DNA of 64,000 bases from Elymus sibiricus. Lineage: Eukaryota > Streptophyta > Magnoliopsida > Poales > Poaceae. Every line of letters starts with the position of its first letter. The first letter of the stretch is position 1. The notes beneath the pieces were generated by a model, which saw nothing but the letters and a program-made list of their open reading frames with translations, made no database searches and was not told the origin of the DNA. Of this stretch, positions 33,965-45,208 are shown one piece after another. A program made the position numbers and the translations under genes. The stretch covers positions 302,560,509 through 302,624,508 of the forward strand of contig CM077671.1 in NCBI GenBank assembly GCA_039707655.1, written 5' to 3'.

Positions 33965-34260
33965 TTTGATGCGAAAACAATGCTCTTTAGTGCTGTTTTG
34001 GTGCAGCTGTGCTGCTTTCTTATTATGTTTGTTTTTTATCCTGTTGTGCTGCTGTTTTGATGTGAAAACAATGCTCTTTAGAGCTGTTTTGCAACTGATG
34101 TGCTGCTGTTTTGCTACTGCTATGCTGCTGTCTTATTATGTTTGTTTTTTATCCCGCTGTGCTGCTGTTTTGATGTGAAAACAATGATCTTTAGAGCTGT
34201 TTTGCAACTGCTGTGCTGCTGTTTTGCTGCTACTGTGCTGCTGTCTTATTTTGCTGTGTT
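33965..34260. repeat. Subterminal repeats of the right hAT arm
   Basis: Mirror image of 27180-27500 with small differences, including a shorter CAG/CTG tract. Confidence 0.7.
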
Positions 34261-34467
34261 GTTTTGGTGCTAGACTCCATTTGATGTTACAATGTCGAGG
34301 GCCTTTGGGAGGGCTTAGGGCTTTAGGGCTTTCTGTGTTGGGAGGGCCTGGGCCTGGGAAACCTATAATTTTCGTGGGCTTGGGAGGGCCTGGGCCTGGG
34401 AAACAGACGTAGGGCTTGTTGGGGCCTGGGCCGAAGCCCGGCCCGGCCCGGCCCATGGCCAGATATA

Positions 34468-34475
34468 ACAGCCAC
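34468..34475. repeat. 8-bp hAT target duplication acagccac (outer copy)
   Basis: Directly follows the terminal repeat of the right arm. Its reverse complement directly follows the 5' end of the left arm at 30778-30785. hAT elements make 8-bp duplications, so both marks probably come from one original insertion. Confidence 0.75.
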
Positions 34476-35030
34476 ACACAAAAGTGCACACGGGATGACC
34501 GCCAACGTCCGATCTGACCCACTTAATACCATCTAACTGTCCACGTTACATCCACCAGCCTACAATCAGATCAACGGTTCAAAATAAATGTTTTGCCGGC
34601 AGACTCTCCCCTCTAGGATGCTACACAGCCCAACAATCAACGACGCCAGACTCCAAAACGAAACCTCCGCGATCAACGCCGCCACCAGGCCATGAACATC
34701 GCCTCGCCCGTGGTTGCCGCGACGTCCTCACCGCGTTGGCCCCTCACACGGACCTGGAGTAGATCTGGTCTCCACGCCGTCCTCAACCCGGTGGCCGACG
34801 CCTCTAGCCACCCCGACGCGCTGCCCTACCTCCGGTGCATCACCCTGGTAGCCTGCACCATCGCGAGCAGTTAGGTCCATATCGGCCCTGCCAATGCACA
34901 GGTTAGATCTTGAAATTGCACATCTTATGTACATGGTGAACTGACGATAGTATTAGATTATTATAGATCATAATGTCATGTACGTATCAAATTTCACACT
35001 ACGAATTATAGATTGGCAGATTAAAACAAT

Positions 35031-36410
35031 ATGGCATCCTCTCAACGTAGTGGTGTACGTACTCCATTTGAGGACCTAACGAACACCGACAATTCAGGTA
35101 AATACATATATCACCAACTCTTAACTACATCGACCTTGTGTATCCTGAGTATTTTATTTCATTGCCTCGCAGGTCAGAAAACGGATCCAAAAGAATTGAA
35201 TAGACAAAGGGAAAGGGAGAGGTATGCACTGAACAGGGATGCAATACTTAAAAAAAAGGAGGCAAGGGATCTTAAGAAAGCTGCATGTGCTGTTCTAAAT
35301 GGAAACAACACTCCATCTACGCCACCCGTGCCCATAACGCCTGGTTTCTCCATTTCCTCTGTTCTTTATGATACATTCATGAATCGGAAATAAGTCATAT
35401 TAATGATTAATTCTTATGGACAGATTTACACACTGCGGATAGGCCCACTGCGCAGTCTGCTCTCACCCAGCTACGGTACACACCAGCTGCCAAAGGTGAT
35501 GTCTTTTCTTACCTGACATAATAGCTTCGTTTATGTGTCAACAACTTACATTGTACATACAATTTTGATGCAGGCATACCTGTTGATGTGATAATGGGTG
35601 ATCAGACTCCACTCCATTGTCCAAATTCATTAAGAACACCACAAAGTGATGTTTCTAACAAAGAAAATGTCAATAATGTCGACCCTCGCATTGAGTCCTC
35701 CCCACTTACTGGGTTACGACCGCCACTTCAAGCCTACAGAAACATCATTTCATATGGTAATCAGCTGCTTAGTGCATCGGGCAAATGTCCGGTATGAGCA
35801 CAAAAAAACAATATTGATTATATTATGTGTCATAGCTAATTGACACTTATGTCATAGACGATAAACAATTGTTGCTCATGCTGTGTATTGTACCTAACTC
35901 ACACTTTATTCTACAGAAGAAAAACAAGCACTTAAGAGGGAGAGGGAAAATGCTCGGTATGAGCAACATAGAGAAGGGATATTACAAAGCCTACGTGACA
36001 AACGACATCGAGCCAAATCTACAGTTCTCGTTACAACTAGAGAACAAACTAAATCCAATACAGGTGCTGCCAGTTACATGAAAAACGTGATATCCAATCT
36101 TTGATTTCGCAACTGACAATCACTCAATATTTCTGTAGCTGATGAATATTGTGATTGGCTACACACAAATGATATGTACCAGATGCAAAAAATTGGAGGG
36201 AGGATGAGGCCAGACAACATACTCACTGCACCGTCATGTCCACGCAATCCCGTGGACAAATATAATGGTAATTTAATTGACTATCACTTGGTTCATACCT
36301 TCCATTCATTGCTGATACTTGCCCATTCTGCAAAACATTATGTCAGGCAACGACCAAGGCGAGGATGCATATGGAATACTGGAGCCCGATGTCAACACAA
36401 AAAATGTTGA
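35031..36410 (+). pseudogene. Helitron N-terminal exons (low-complexity, charged)
   Basis: An open frame at 35031-35393 contains a charged RQRERERYALNRDAILKKKEAR stretch (about 20 residues, likely helix) of the kind seen at the start of plant Helitron proteins. Later pieces at 35588-35797 and 35869-36081 repeat the 'kkk.l+rERENARYEQHR'-like theme in different frames and are separated by AT-rich, intron-like gaps with GT/AG ends. I could not assemble one reading frame through all pieces. Confidence 0.5.
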
Positions 36411-36611
36411 TGGTACGCATTTTACTGCATAGTTCGATCTGTATTTAATTTACTACTAGGCCTTATACATTATTATACTAATAATTGGCTACTAGACTGC
36501 TTGGGAGACGGAAACCTTGGAGAAAATGTATACGTTGAGCCTGATGAAGAAGCTAGGATGTTCGCCCAGCAAGGTATCTTCTTGCTATCATTACTTACTG
36601 ATATAATATGA

Positions 36612-37652
36612 TTGAGTCGTTTGTGCAATACAAAAATTGATGCCACTTCAAATTATGTTCCAGATGTTCACTTTCAATCCTACCGAGTTGGACGACGTCA
36701 GACTGATGGAACTCCAACAAATGATCCTGAAGATAGAGTATACATGAACCTTCCCAAAAAGCACCATGTCCTTAGAAAAGTTAGAGACTGCCTTCACCGT
36801 GGAGCATTGCGGTTTCAATATGAGGGACCTGCATTTTGTTGCAGAAAAGGAAAAGTAGATCTATTTACTACAGAGGTGACGGAAGAGTTGAAACGGTTGT
36901 TTACAAGTCAGTGTGATGATGATGCTAAATATTTTCGCGACAATATACGGTATTTCAACTCTCACTTCTCATTCACAAGTCTTGGAGTCACCCTTGATCG
37001 TCGAGTAAGCACTGCGGCAGGAACCGGCGTATACACATTTCGTGCATGTGGGGGGTTGTACCACGCTCTTGATGATCTGGTGCCGGCTGATAATGGACCT
37101 CGGCATTTGCAGCTCTATGTTTATGATACAGATCAAAACTTGGTGCACAGGGCTAAGAGGTCTCCAGATCTTAATTTAGACCTCATACGGAAAATCCTAC
37201 GAATACTACAGTAGAACCCTTATGCGCAGGCTTTCAAGAGCCTTGGGTCTGTTCCGAATCTAGATGAGTACAAGATCTCACTAAACACAGATATCAAGTT
37301 GGATCAACGGAGGTACAATGCCCAAACGACTTCTCAGGTGGCAGCGATATGGGTTGAAGGGAGCGACCCACAAAATTGTTTTGATAGGAGTGTTGTCGTG
37401 CATGCCAAAAAAGGAGACCGACCCCTGTATATTAGAGCGTACTATGGGTGCTATGACCCATTGTCATATCCACTATTCTTCCCACGTGGGGAGACTGGCT
37501 GGAATCGTCGGATGCCGTATGTTCAGCCCCCCGATGACACGACCCAATATCCCGTGCAAAATTCTGGGCCACAAGCAAACCTGGCCTCCGATTTACATTC
37601 AGGTATGATGTTCATTATTGATTTGTTATATACTTACTATCATTATGAATGA
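36612..37652 (+). pseudogene. Helitron_like_N region
   Basis: 36612-37214 and 37299-37652 encode the globular segment before the Rep domain of plant Helitrons (GGLYHALDDLVPADNGPRHLQ; later DPLSYPLFFPRGETGWN). A TAG at 37212 breaks the first frame. The second resumes in the same frame after the stop, with family-typical residues in between, so the break looks like a point mutation, not an intron. Confidence 0.75.
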
Positions 37653-38160
37653 AAACTTATGTTTTCTTTCACCTATCAATCAGATGAAAACTTGATTATG
37701 GAAATGGAACAAGTTGGTAATTTTGCACCAGATGAAGGCCATGTCACTGATTTACATGCAGGTATTGGTCATGGTTGCTTATTCTTTAATGAATCTTATA
37801 TCGTCAATCATTATGAGTCAACTTATGTTTTCCTTCACCTATCAATCAGATGAAAACTTGATTATGGAAAGGGAACAAGTTGGCAATTTTGCACCAGATG
37901 AAGACCCTGGCACTGATTTACATCCAGGTACTGGTCATCGTTGCTTATTCTTCAGTCAATCATTATGAGTCAACTTATGTTTTCCTTCACCTATCAATCA
38001 GATGAAAACTTGATTATGGAAAGGGAACAAGTTGGCAATTTTGCACCACATGAAGAACATGTCACTGATTTACATCCAGGTACTGGTCATCGTTGCTTAT
38101 TCTTCAATGATTCTTATGTTGTCAGTCATTATGAGTCCAGCCATCATACTGGTGTAAATG
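37640..38160 (+). repeat. Tandemly triplicated exon-intron unit in the Helitron
   Basis: A ~150-165-bp unit occurs three times, with its exon starting at about 37683, 37849 and 38001. Each unit has an acceptor-like tail (...ctatcaatcag), a short exon beginning atgaaaacttgattatgg and ending catgcag or catccag, and a GT donor followed by the same intron-like sequence. The peptides differ slightly (Asp/Glu/His changes). If spliced, each exon would add about 26 acidic residues. Confidence 0.85.
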
Positions 38161-38197
38161 TTCAATCCTGTAGATGACAATGAGGATAACCAAGATG

Positions 38198-39866
38198 AGG
38201 ATTTTGGTGACAATGAGATGAATGCAACACAACCCAGGAAATTTGTTAGTGCGAGGGAGTACTACCGCTTCAAGCTATAGGCCAGGAAGAAGCTTTTTAA
38301 CATCGTCCTGTTCGGTGGGCGCCTTTTTCAACAGTGGGCTGTTGACATGTATATCAAAATTGAGACTATGAGGCTTGACTGGTACTCAAAGCCTGAAAAT
38401 CAAAAGGTTATACGAGCTGACCTGTACCAGGTAACGTGCTTGTTTTTATTCTAATACATATTAATACAGCAACATTGTCGACATTCCATGCTTCTCTATA
38501 ACCTTGTATACTATTACAGGGTCTTGTTGACACCATCGTTGCTGGTGAGTCATGCGGTGATCAGATTGGCAAGAGAATCGTGCTTCCACGCACGTTTCCT
38601 GGTGGTGATCGCGACATGCAGCGAAGATTCCTGGATGCGATGGCAATAGTCCAACGCTGGGGTAAACCGGATTATTTTATCACGATGACTTGCAATCCTT
38701 ATTGGGAGGAGATAACCGATAATTTGTTGCCTGGACAACTGCCACAAGACCGTCCAGACCTGGTGGCAAGAGTATACAGAGCTAAACAGCGAGATATGAT
38801 GGACTTGCTAACTAAGGGTAAGCATTGCGGAGAAGTCGCAACTTATGTACATGTCACAGAGTTTCAGAAACGAGGCCTCCCGCATGAGCATATACTTTTA
38901 ATCATGAAAGCAAAAAGCAAGTTAGCGACCCCAGATGACTATGATCGGGTGATATCCGCAGAAATACCTGACAAAGAGAAATACCCCGTTCTACATGATC
39001 TGGTCGTCAAACACATGTTGCATGGACCCTGTGGTGAGTTGAAAAAAAGTTGTCCTTGCATGATTGAGGGGCGGTGTAGGTTTCATTATCCGAGAGATTT
39101 TTGTGATGCCACACAACAAGGGCAAGACTCTTATCCCATCTATCGGAGGAGGGACGATGGGCGTGGAGTTAGGATCAGAGGAGCAAATTTGGACAACAGA
39201 TGGGTGGTCCCTTACAACCCTTGTCTGCTTATGCGATACAACTGCCACATTAATGTGAAAGCATGCTCGAGCATCAAGGCAATCAAGTATTTGTTCAAGT
39301 ACATTTATAAAGGGCATGATCGGGCATCCTTTGCATTCGAGCAGGATATAATCAATGATGGTGGAATCATCAATGAAATCCGACAATATAGGGATGCACG
39401 CTACGTATCTCCTCCAGAGGCTATTTACATGATTTTCGGTTTTAAAATGTTTGGTGTCAGTCCATCTGTGCTGCAGCTCCAGCTTCATTTACCGAACATG
39501 CATACAATTGCATTTAAATCTTCTGAAAATCTAGAAGATGTTGTCGCTCGACCATCTTCATCCAGGTCCATGCTTACCGAGTACTTTGAGATGAACCGGA
39601 CGATGCCGCAAGCACGTAAATGGTTGTACAGAGAGTTTCCAGAGCATTATAGATGGATAACTGGAAATAAGAAGTGGCAGAACAGAAAAAATAAGAGACC
39701 ACAGATTGGAAGACTTGTGTATGCACACCCTGCTGAAGGAGAGAGGTACTACTTGCGTGTGCTGCTAAGTCATGTCCGAGGTGCCACTTCATTTGATGAT
39801 TTAAAAACAGTAAATGGCAGGTCATGTAGTTCCTTCAGGGAGGAGGTTACGTGGTTTTCAATTTAA
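38198..39866 (+). pseudogene. Helitron Rep (HUH endonuclease) domain
   Basis: The main frame (open from 38520 through the GTG at 38580) carries the Rep signature: the YFITMTCNPYW motif, the metal-binding His-Glu-His of GLPHEHILL at 38883-38891 (the HUH motif), a Cys-rich CGELKKSCPCMIEGRCRFHYP stretch, and the two-Tyr catalytic helix in IKYLFKYIYKGHD near 39285-39320. These residues look intact. The upstream piece at 38198-38430 has a stop in its frame near 38279 (TAG) before the expected intron. The frame ends at 39866, where the Helitron helicase linker should continue. Role: nicking and rejoining DNA in rolling-circle transposition. Confidence 0.85.
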
Positions 39867-40476
39867 TGCACTCATGGCACGATGGAACGTTACATTTTCC
39901 AGTACCCAAGGTAAGTAATGACACCATGCTCATTCTTATACACGTTACGCATGTTTTTCCTAATAACAATGTTATGTAATACATATGTAGGATGATTTTG
40001 AACTCAGGAAGCGATTTTTGGTTCATATTTTGAAGTATGAAGAGAATGAAGTTCTAAAACATATCCCAGTCTTAGAACGAAGCATTATAGATCGCATCAA
40101 AAGATGGACCTTCCAGAGAGGATCAACATCCAATAATGACTACTAGATAATGTTGATTAGTTGTTATTTTTTAAGTATTTTTGTAATAAGTAAAAAATAC
40201 AATACATTTATGCGATCGTTAATTTTATGTGAAGACATGTGTATTCATCGTGTGTTACATGCGCGAGTTTTTTCATTTTGTTTTTGAAATTTTGGGATCA
40301 GAACGCTTCAACTTTCACCGGTCAAACAAGACCTATGTCTTAATCTAAAACAAATTATCACATTGAAATCATTAAACATGCTACACATTTAAATCTTCTG
40401 GCAAAAACACAATACAAAGTTCGTGTTTTTATTAGAATTTATTAGAATACGTGCGTTGCACGTGCACGCTTACTAG
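39867..40476 (+). other. 3' end of the Helitron, hairpin and CTAG terminus
   Basis: Contains a short possible last exon (about 39991-40146, after an AG at 39989-39990), then AT-rich sequence with no open frame, then the terminal hairpin and CTAG at 40473-40476. The host A/T insertion dinucleotide would supply the T at 40477. Confidence 0.7.
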
Positions 40477-42018
40477 TCTTATTAAGGGCTCGATGCCGTT
40501 GGTTTAGCTGGCAGAATAGCCATATAACCGTTAGTACTACAAATGATTTTGACTGAAATGACCACTCTAACACAGTTGTCATCTTGTCATCCGTCGCCGT
40601 AATTTTTTACCCGCCGTTCGGCCGCAGCCCCAGACCTTCTCCCCGCTGTTCGGTCGCGCCACCCCTTCCGCCGCGCAACTTCAAAGTGTTGGATGACTTA
40701 TCCGGAGGTTAAAAAACTCAACCTTTTCCATAGATTTGGTTTTTCGAAACAATTTATCTCTCGAACCATGCGCCCAAATCACGAATCATTTATGTCGTTG
40801 CATTTCTCGCGTTAAGATCTTCAAAACTACTACCTCGGTAACTTTTTATAAAGGGTTTTAGATTATATGACAGTGTCAAAACGTCTTATATTAAGTTGCA
40901 CAGAAAGTTGATATCAGGTGAGAGATTTTGATGAACTTTCTTTTGGCCGAAATCCGGACTCTACAATTATACTAACCGTGCTTCAAAACTGGACTAACCT
41001 GTGTTTTAAAATGTACTAATTGTGTTTATTTTTGAGAAGCACAATTTATACTTTTATGCGAGAAGTACAGTTATGCTTTCATGCGGTTGTGCTTCGTTTT
41101 CAATCAAATACGGTTGTACTTTTCACGTGAACTATGCTTCACACGGTAGCATAATTGTGCTTCACTTTTGAGGAGCAGAAGCACCATGACGCGTGAAAGC
41201 ACAACTATGCTTCATATTAAAGCACACGTGTGTTTCACTTTTTAAGGAAGCACATTTACACTTTCATGTAAGAAGCACAAAGCTTTCAAGCACAAGTAGA
41301 AAAAAAAATCGAAGGAACAGAAAAAGGCCGAAAAATAAAAAAGGCAAAAATTAGAAAAGACGAAACCCTCTGAAAAACCTGTCTCGGCGGAGGGAAGTGC
41401 CCTGCGTGTGGCGTGTGGCGACGATGGGACACACCACATGGAGCTTTTGGAGCCCTCCCGTGCTAGGAAAAATGCCCGCGTGGAAGGCATCCTTCGGATT
41501 AGAGGAACTCCAACGCGCTGACCTATTTCGTCGGTGCGTGTTCGTTTGGGTCGACGCAGACACAAAAATGACCCAACGCGCCGATCCAAATGGACACGCG
41601 ACCGCTTTATGTCCGCCGCGCGATCCATTTGGAGCCCAAATTTGGGCCTAGTTTGCGTCAGCGTGGACACGCACCTCGCCCGCGTACTCCTTCCCCTGTC
41701 CCGTTCATCGGTGGCAAAGTCTCCCCCATTTGTATCCCCTTTCCCCACCTGCCTCCCGCCAGTGCACAAACCCTAGGCCGCCGTCCATTTTCCCCGGCCA
41801 CCTTGCTCTCCAGCCCCCTCCCCTCCTCCTCCCAGGAGCACAGCCACCGGCTTGGTGCCTCCCTCGGCCCGGTGCGGGAGGCCAAGCGGTAGATCTACGA
41901 CGACGGCGGTGGGATTTGGCGCATCCTACTGACCGGATTTGCCGAATCTGGTCGCTGCCGACTGCGCCTTGCCATGGATTAGCTGGGTACCGGTCCGCCC
42001 AGCCCGGGCAATGCCTCG
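40477..42018. other. Intergenic DNA with 'agcacaa/ttgtgct' motif array
   Basis: From about 40970 to 41300 the motif (g)aagcacaa(t/c) and its reverse complement ttgtgcttc recur many times in both orientations, an arrangement seen in unclassified Triticeae repeats. The stretch 41510-41760 is GC-rich ('gacccaacgcgccgatccaaatgg') and resembles the end of a transposon or the promoter of the GRF relic downstream. No real gene found. Confidence 0.5.
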
Positions 42019-42607
42019 GTGCCGCATGCAGGTGTTCAATTCGCCTCTAGCCGCTCGGATCTGTCCCGTCGGCGGTTCGCCGGCAAAGCCACGGCCGGCC
42101 GGCACCATGGCTCGGCGCTGGCCCAGAGGCTTGCCGGCTCACTATTGTCGCTCATAAAGTGTGATGACTGTCCGTGGCAGGTCGTCCAACGCGTTTCTAC
42201 GACGCCGGAACATCCCGATTGCGTGTTCGTCGAGTGCAAAAATGATGGGGTACGTGCTTCTTTTGGTTCGGTTTTGCTCTTCGATTCGATGCAATTTTGG
42301 TAGCTTATTTGCTCAAATTTGTGTGTAGGAGGGATGCAAGTTTTGGTATCAAGAAAAAGAATACATCGGTCTATTGATCGCACAGAATTTGCTAGATATT
42401 CGTGCACTTGTAGCTAGAATTGAAGCTAGAGATGAGACTAAAAAAAATACCAAAGGGGAAGCAACGTCCACTTCTTTAGAATCAAAGAAGAAAGACGTTG
42501 TCAAGCTCAAGAATTCGCAGATCAACAATGAAGACATAGAGAAGATATTAATCCAATTAGTAGGAGCAGTTATGGCTATGTTAGTTGCAGTGAAATCTTT
42601 GTCTTGA
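42019..42607 (+). pseudogene. GRF-type zinc-finger protein relic
   Basis: Two exons join in frame: about 42019-42249 (donor GT at 42250) and 42329-42607 (acceptor AG at 42327-42328). The first ends in a CDDCP ... CVFVECKN pattern and the second starts GCKFWYQEKEY, together a GRF zinc finger. The rest is a charged helix (IEARDETKK), a Ser/Thr/Lys linker and a hydrophobic C-terminus. Proteins of this layout are abundant in Triticeae and often lie in DNA transposons. No ATG opens the frame: it starts after a TAG near 41979 and neighbouring registers carry the expected N-terminal residues. I infer frameshifts, hence a pseudogene. Role unknown; GRF fingers bind single-stranded nucleic acid in other proteins. 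Confidence 0.65.
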
Positions 42608-44080
42608 AAAAAAAACTTGCAGTGGAATCTGTCTAAACGAGTTCAAATCTTCGACTTTGCATATGCATCAATGTGGTAAATTTGTAGAATATTCATTCTT
42701 CAAACAAAAGACAATAGGTGCTATTGGTTACCCTGCATAGTCTGAAATTTCATTACTAGGATCTAAATTACATGAATTGGTCATCATTATGTCCGAGAAT
42801 GAAGGAGGAGATATCTTAACTATTTATCCATCATCCCATCTTGAAAGAATATTTCTTGAAGGAAGAAATATCATTCATACATTCTTGTAGAATATATAAG
42901 AGGAAATATCTTAACTATTTTGAAAGAAACTGAGTTCGCCATTCACACATTCATGTAGAATACTTCTTCCGTTCCAAAACTAATTGAAGTTCTAGGATTG
43001 TTCTAAATTAAACATTTTATAGTTTAGCCAAATTAATGAAAAAATGTGCTAAGATCTACAATATCAAATATATATCTCTGCTATTAAAGAGTAGTTTGTT
43101 TGCTTCGCTTCCACCCCTTCCATTGTTTTTTAAACCACGCAATAACCCCTATTATTATTTTTCAAACCGATCCCACCTCCTTGTTTTTGGGAAAAGAAAT
43201 CCCTTGCAAAGCAATCAATAGAAATCAACTAAATTGCCAATAGCAAGAAATCTTCGCAAAACAAACAACAAAATCAACAAACATGGTTGCACGTACACAA
43301 TCTCAATCACATCATATCTCTCTTTACCTTTGACTATGGGTTCCCTCCCCACGACATATCTTAGTCTCAATCCTATAAAAAAAAACTCTACGTTCAATTA
43401 CCGTAATAAAGTTGCCTCGTTGCCATGCATGGGTACTTAATAGTGATACCAAATGGTTTATCGATGTACTGAATTTATCTCCCACTAATGAATAATACAG
43501 TTTTGTAGATATAATATCACTATTTGATTGTTTTAGCCTAGAAGGTTTTTCCTCACAGAGAGGATCAGGTATGGCCTGCTCTCATTGTCCTTAAATTTAA
43601 TTGCTCTATACTTGCTGGAATCCTGTTAAATAAGATATAGTGAAATGGAGTATATATGTGCCTTTCTCGCAAAAAAAAGAGAGTATATATGTGCCTACTC
43701 AGGAACCATGAAACTTTGTGTACCTTTGGTTATCTTTTCCTTATAAGTGGATCAAGGTGGAGAATGCTAGCTAATTCCTATTTGGGAGCATTAACACGCG
43801 AGGAATGCAAAGCCGTATGAAATCTCTTTTGTTTCCTGCTCCGAAGCATTTCTAATAGACAACCAAATTATATCATCTTTCATTACTATGAGAAAAACCT
43901 CATCGAAACATGTTATACTTCTCTATGTTGGGAATGCATCGTAACTACACAAATACGGAGATACTCCACTATATTAATTTGTCCGACCTTCATGCAATCC
44001 AAAGGTTCAAATAAACATACTCCGCAATCCTCCTCCTATGCACCGCTACAAAATCCCGCGGCAACACACGGGGAGTCATT
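42608..44080. other. Intergenic DNA, AT-rich
   Basis: No gene found. At 42961 'tacttcttccgttccaaaac' looks like one end of a Stowaway MITE, but the partner end is not visible, so it is probably truncated. Short hydrophobic frames here have no recognisable domain. Confidence 0.5.
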
Positions 44081-44493
44081 AGGGCATCTCCAACGCATGC
44101 GCTAAGGCCGAGCGCTAGGGTCAGAAATCCCGGTACCTTTCCTTAGATCCCGTCCGATTCCAGGAAATAGGCTAGCATCGATGCCGCATAGGGATGTTGG
44201 CAGGCATCCCGCATAATCTCACATTAACATTATATTAGTTCAAACTAAGCTAAATTTGGCCGGAAGAATTATAACTGACGTGAGATATTTTGATTTGAAA
44301 GCGGGGTGAATTGAGCGCCGCTTTACATCCCTAATGCCGCACCAGTCGCAGGGCGCTAGCCCAATTGCTTGTTCTTTTTTCATGTCACTAGCACCCGTAC
44401 CACCTAGCGTTGGGAATAGGGGCGCTAGAAAAAAAATATTCTTTTATTACGGCCTAAGCGTCTAACGAGGCGCCTTGCAATGTAGATGCCCCT
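44081..44493. mobile_element. Probable MITE with AGGGCATCT ends
   Basis: The left end agggcatctccaacgcat and the right end ...tgtagatgcccct are inverted partners. The interior (~410 bp) has gcgctag-type motifs in both halves and no open frame. 'agtca' occurs just outside both ends (44075-44079 and 44494-44498), close to but not exactly where a target duplication would sit. The superfamily is not established. Confidence 0.55.
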
Positions 44494-45208
44494 AGTCAAG
44501 GGTTAATTATTGCACATCTAAATGACACAATCAAGCATAAAAATCAAAGGAAAAGAAAATAAAATATTCACACGAATCTTCGCGTAAGATCATTTACATA
44601 GGACTGAGATGTGCAATACTTATACTTATGACAGATATGCTTTAGCAAAACTGTAAAAAACTGTAACTTTCAATCATTTGGAAACGAAACAGACAAGAGG
44701 AAACATCTTAACCATTTTGTCCACCTCTCCCCATCCCCAGACGGCCCACCCGGTTGAAATGTACGTGGACGGATTCCCTTCCCGTCCTGGCAAACCCCGA
44801 GCCCCGCTCCACACGGGCGAAAGCTACGCCCTCGGACCATTCCAACACCCTGTCCCACACGCCGCGACTCACTTCCCCTCTCGTACGTCCTTGCCACTAT
44901 TCCACGGTCTAAACACTGAAAACCATCCTTCCTTCTCTCGCCGCCGTTCGTCCCCGTAGACCCTGACCGCCGTGCCGTTGACCGACCGGCGTGGCCCTGT
45001 TCCCCCGCGCGTATTACGGCTCCGGTTCCACGGCGACTTCCCAGGCATATCTGGTTCGCCACGTCCACCCCATTGCCGGCCTCCCTCTCCCGACTCCGCG
45101 GCATAAACAACCACCAGCAGAGATCGCGCTACCTTCCATTGCCGCTCTTTTGTCCGTTGGGCTTGTTCGTTTCTCCGGAAGCCAGATCCTCCTGGTTCCT
45201 CCAGAGGC

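Larger units (their letters stand above)
30792..34467 (+). mobile_element. hAT transposon, right arm of the inverted duplication (5'-truncated)
   Basis: Mirror copy of 26985-30674, nearly identical by eye (a few differences per kilobase). It begins abruptly at agttattgggg, which is internal to the element, so the 5' terminal inverted repeat and about 103 bp are missing. The 3' end is intact (ATGGCCAGATATA, 34467) and followed by acagccac. With only one terminal repeat this arm could not move alone. A transposase could, however, still see the outer ends of both arms plus the 5' end of the left arm. Confidence 0.88.
35031..40476 (+). mobile_element. Helitron (rolling-circle transposon), helicase part missing
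   Basis: The coding pieces match the Helitron N-terminal and Rep regions. The 3' end is typical: a short GC hairpin (gtgcgttgcacgtgcac, 40451-40467), then CTAG (40473-40476) and a T in the flank. The 5' end was not found: a TC start should lie upstream of 35031 and right of the hAT at 34475, but no convincing TCTCTACTA-like terminus is visible. At least 5.4 kb. There is no PIF1 helicase between the Rep domain (ends ~39866) and the terminus, whereas an autonomous plant Helitron would need several more kilobases. It is a deleted, non-autonomous derivative. Confidence 0.82.

Noticed and set aside
34476..35030. Possible Helitron 5' terminus
   Set aside because: I looked for a TCTCTACTA-like start after the hAT target duplication. 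'tctcccctctagg' near 34605 is too weak a match to call.
37640..38160. Evenly spaced repeats as a possible CRISPR-like array
   Set aside because: Only three units, with spacers as similar as the repeats. Each carries splice-like borders inside a Helitron gene, and the host is a plant.
41242..41769. 175-codon minus-strand frame
   Set aside because: Composition follows the GC-rich repeat DNA. Its C-terminal part is a Phe-rich reading of an A-rich stretch. No homology recognised.
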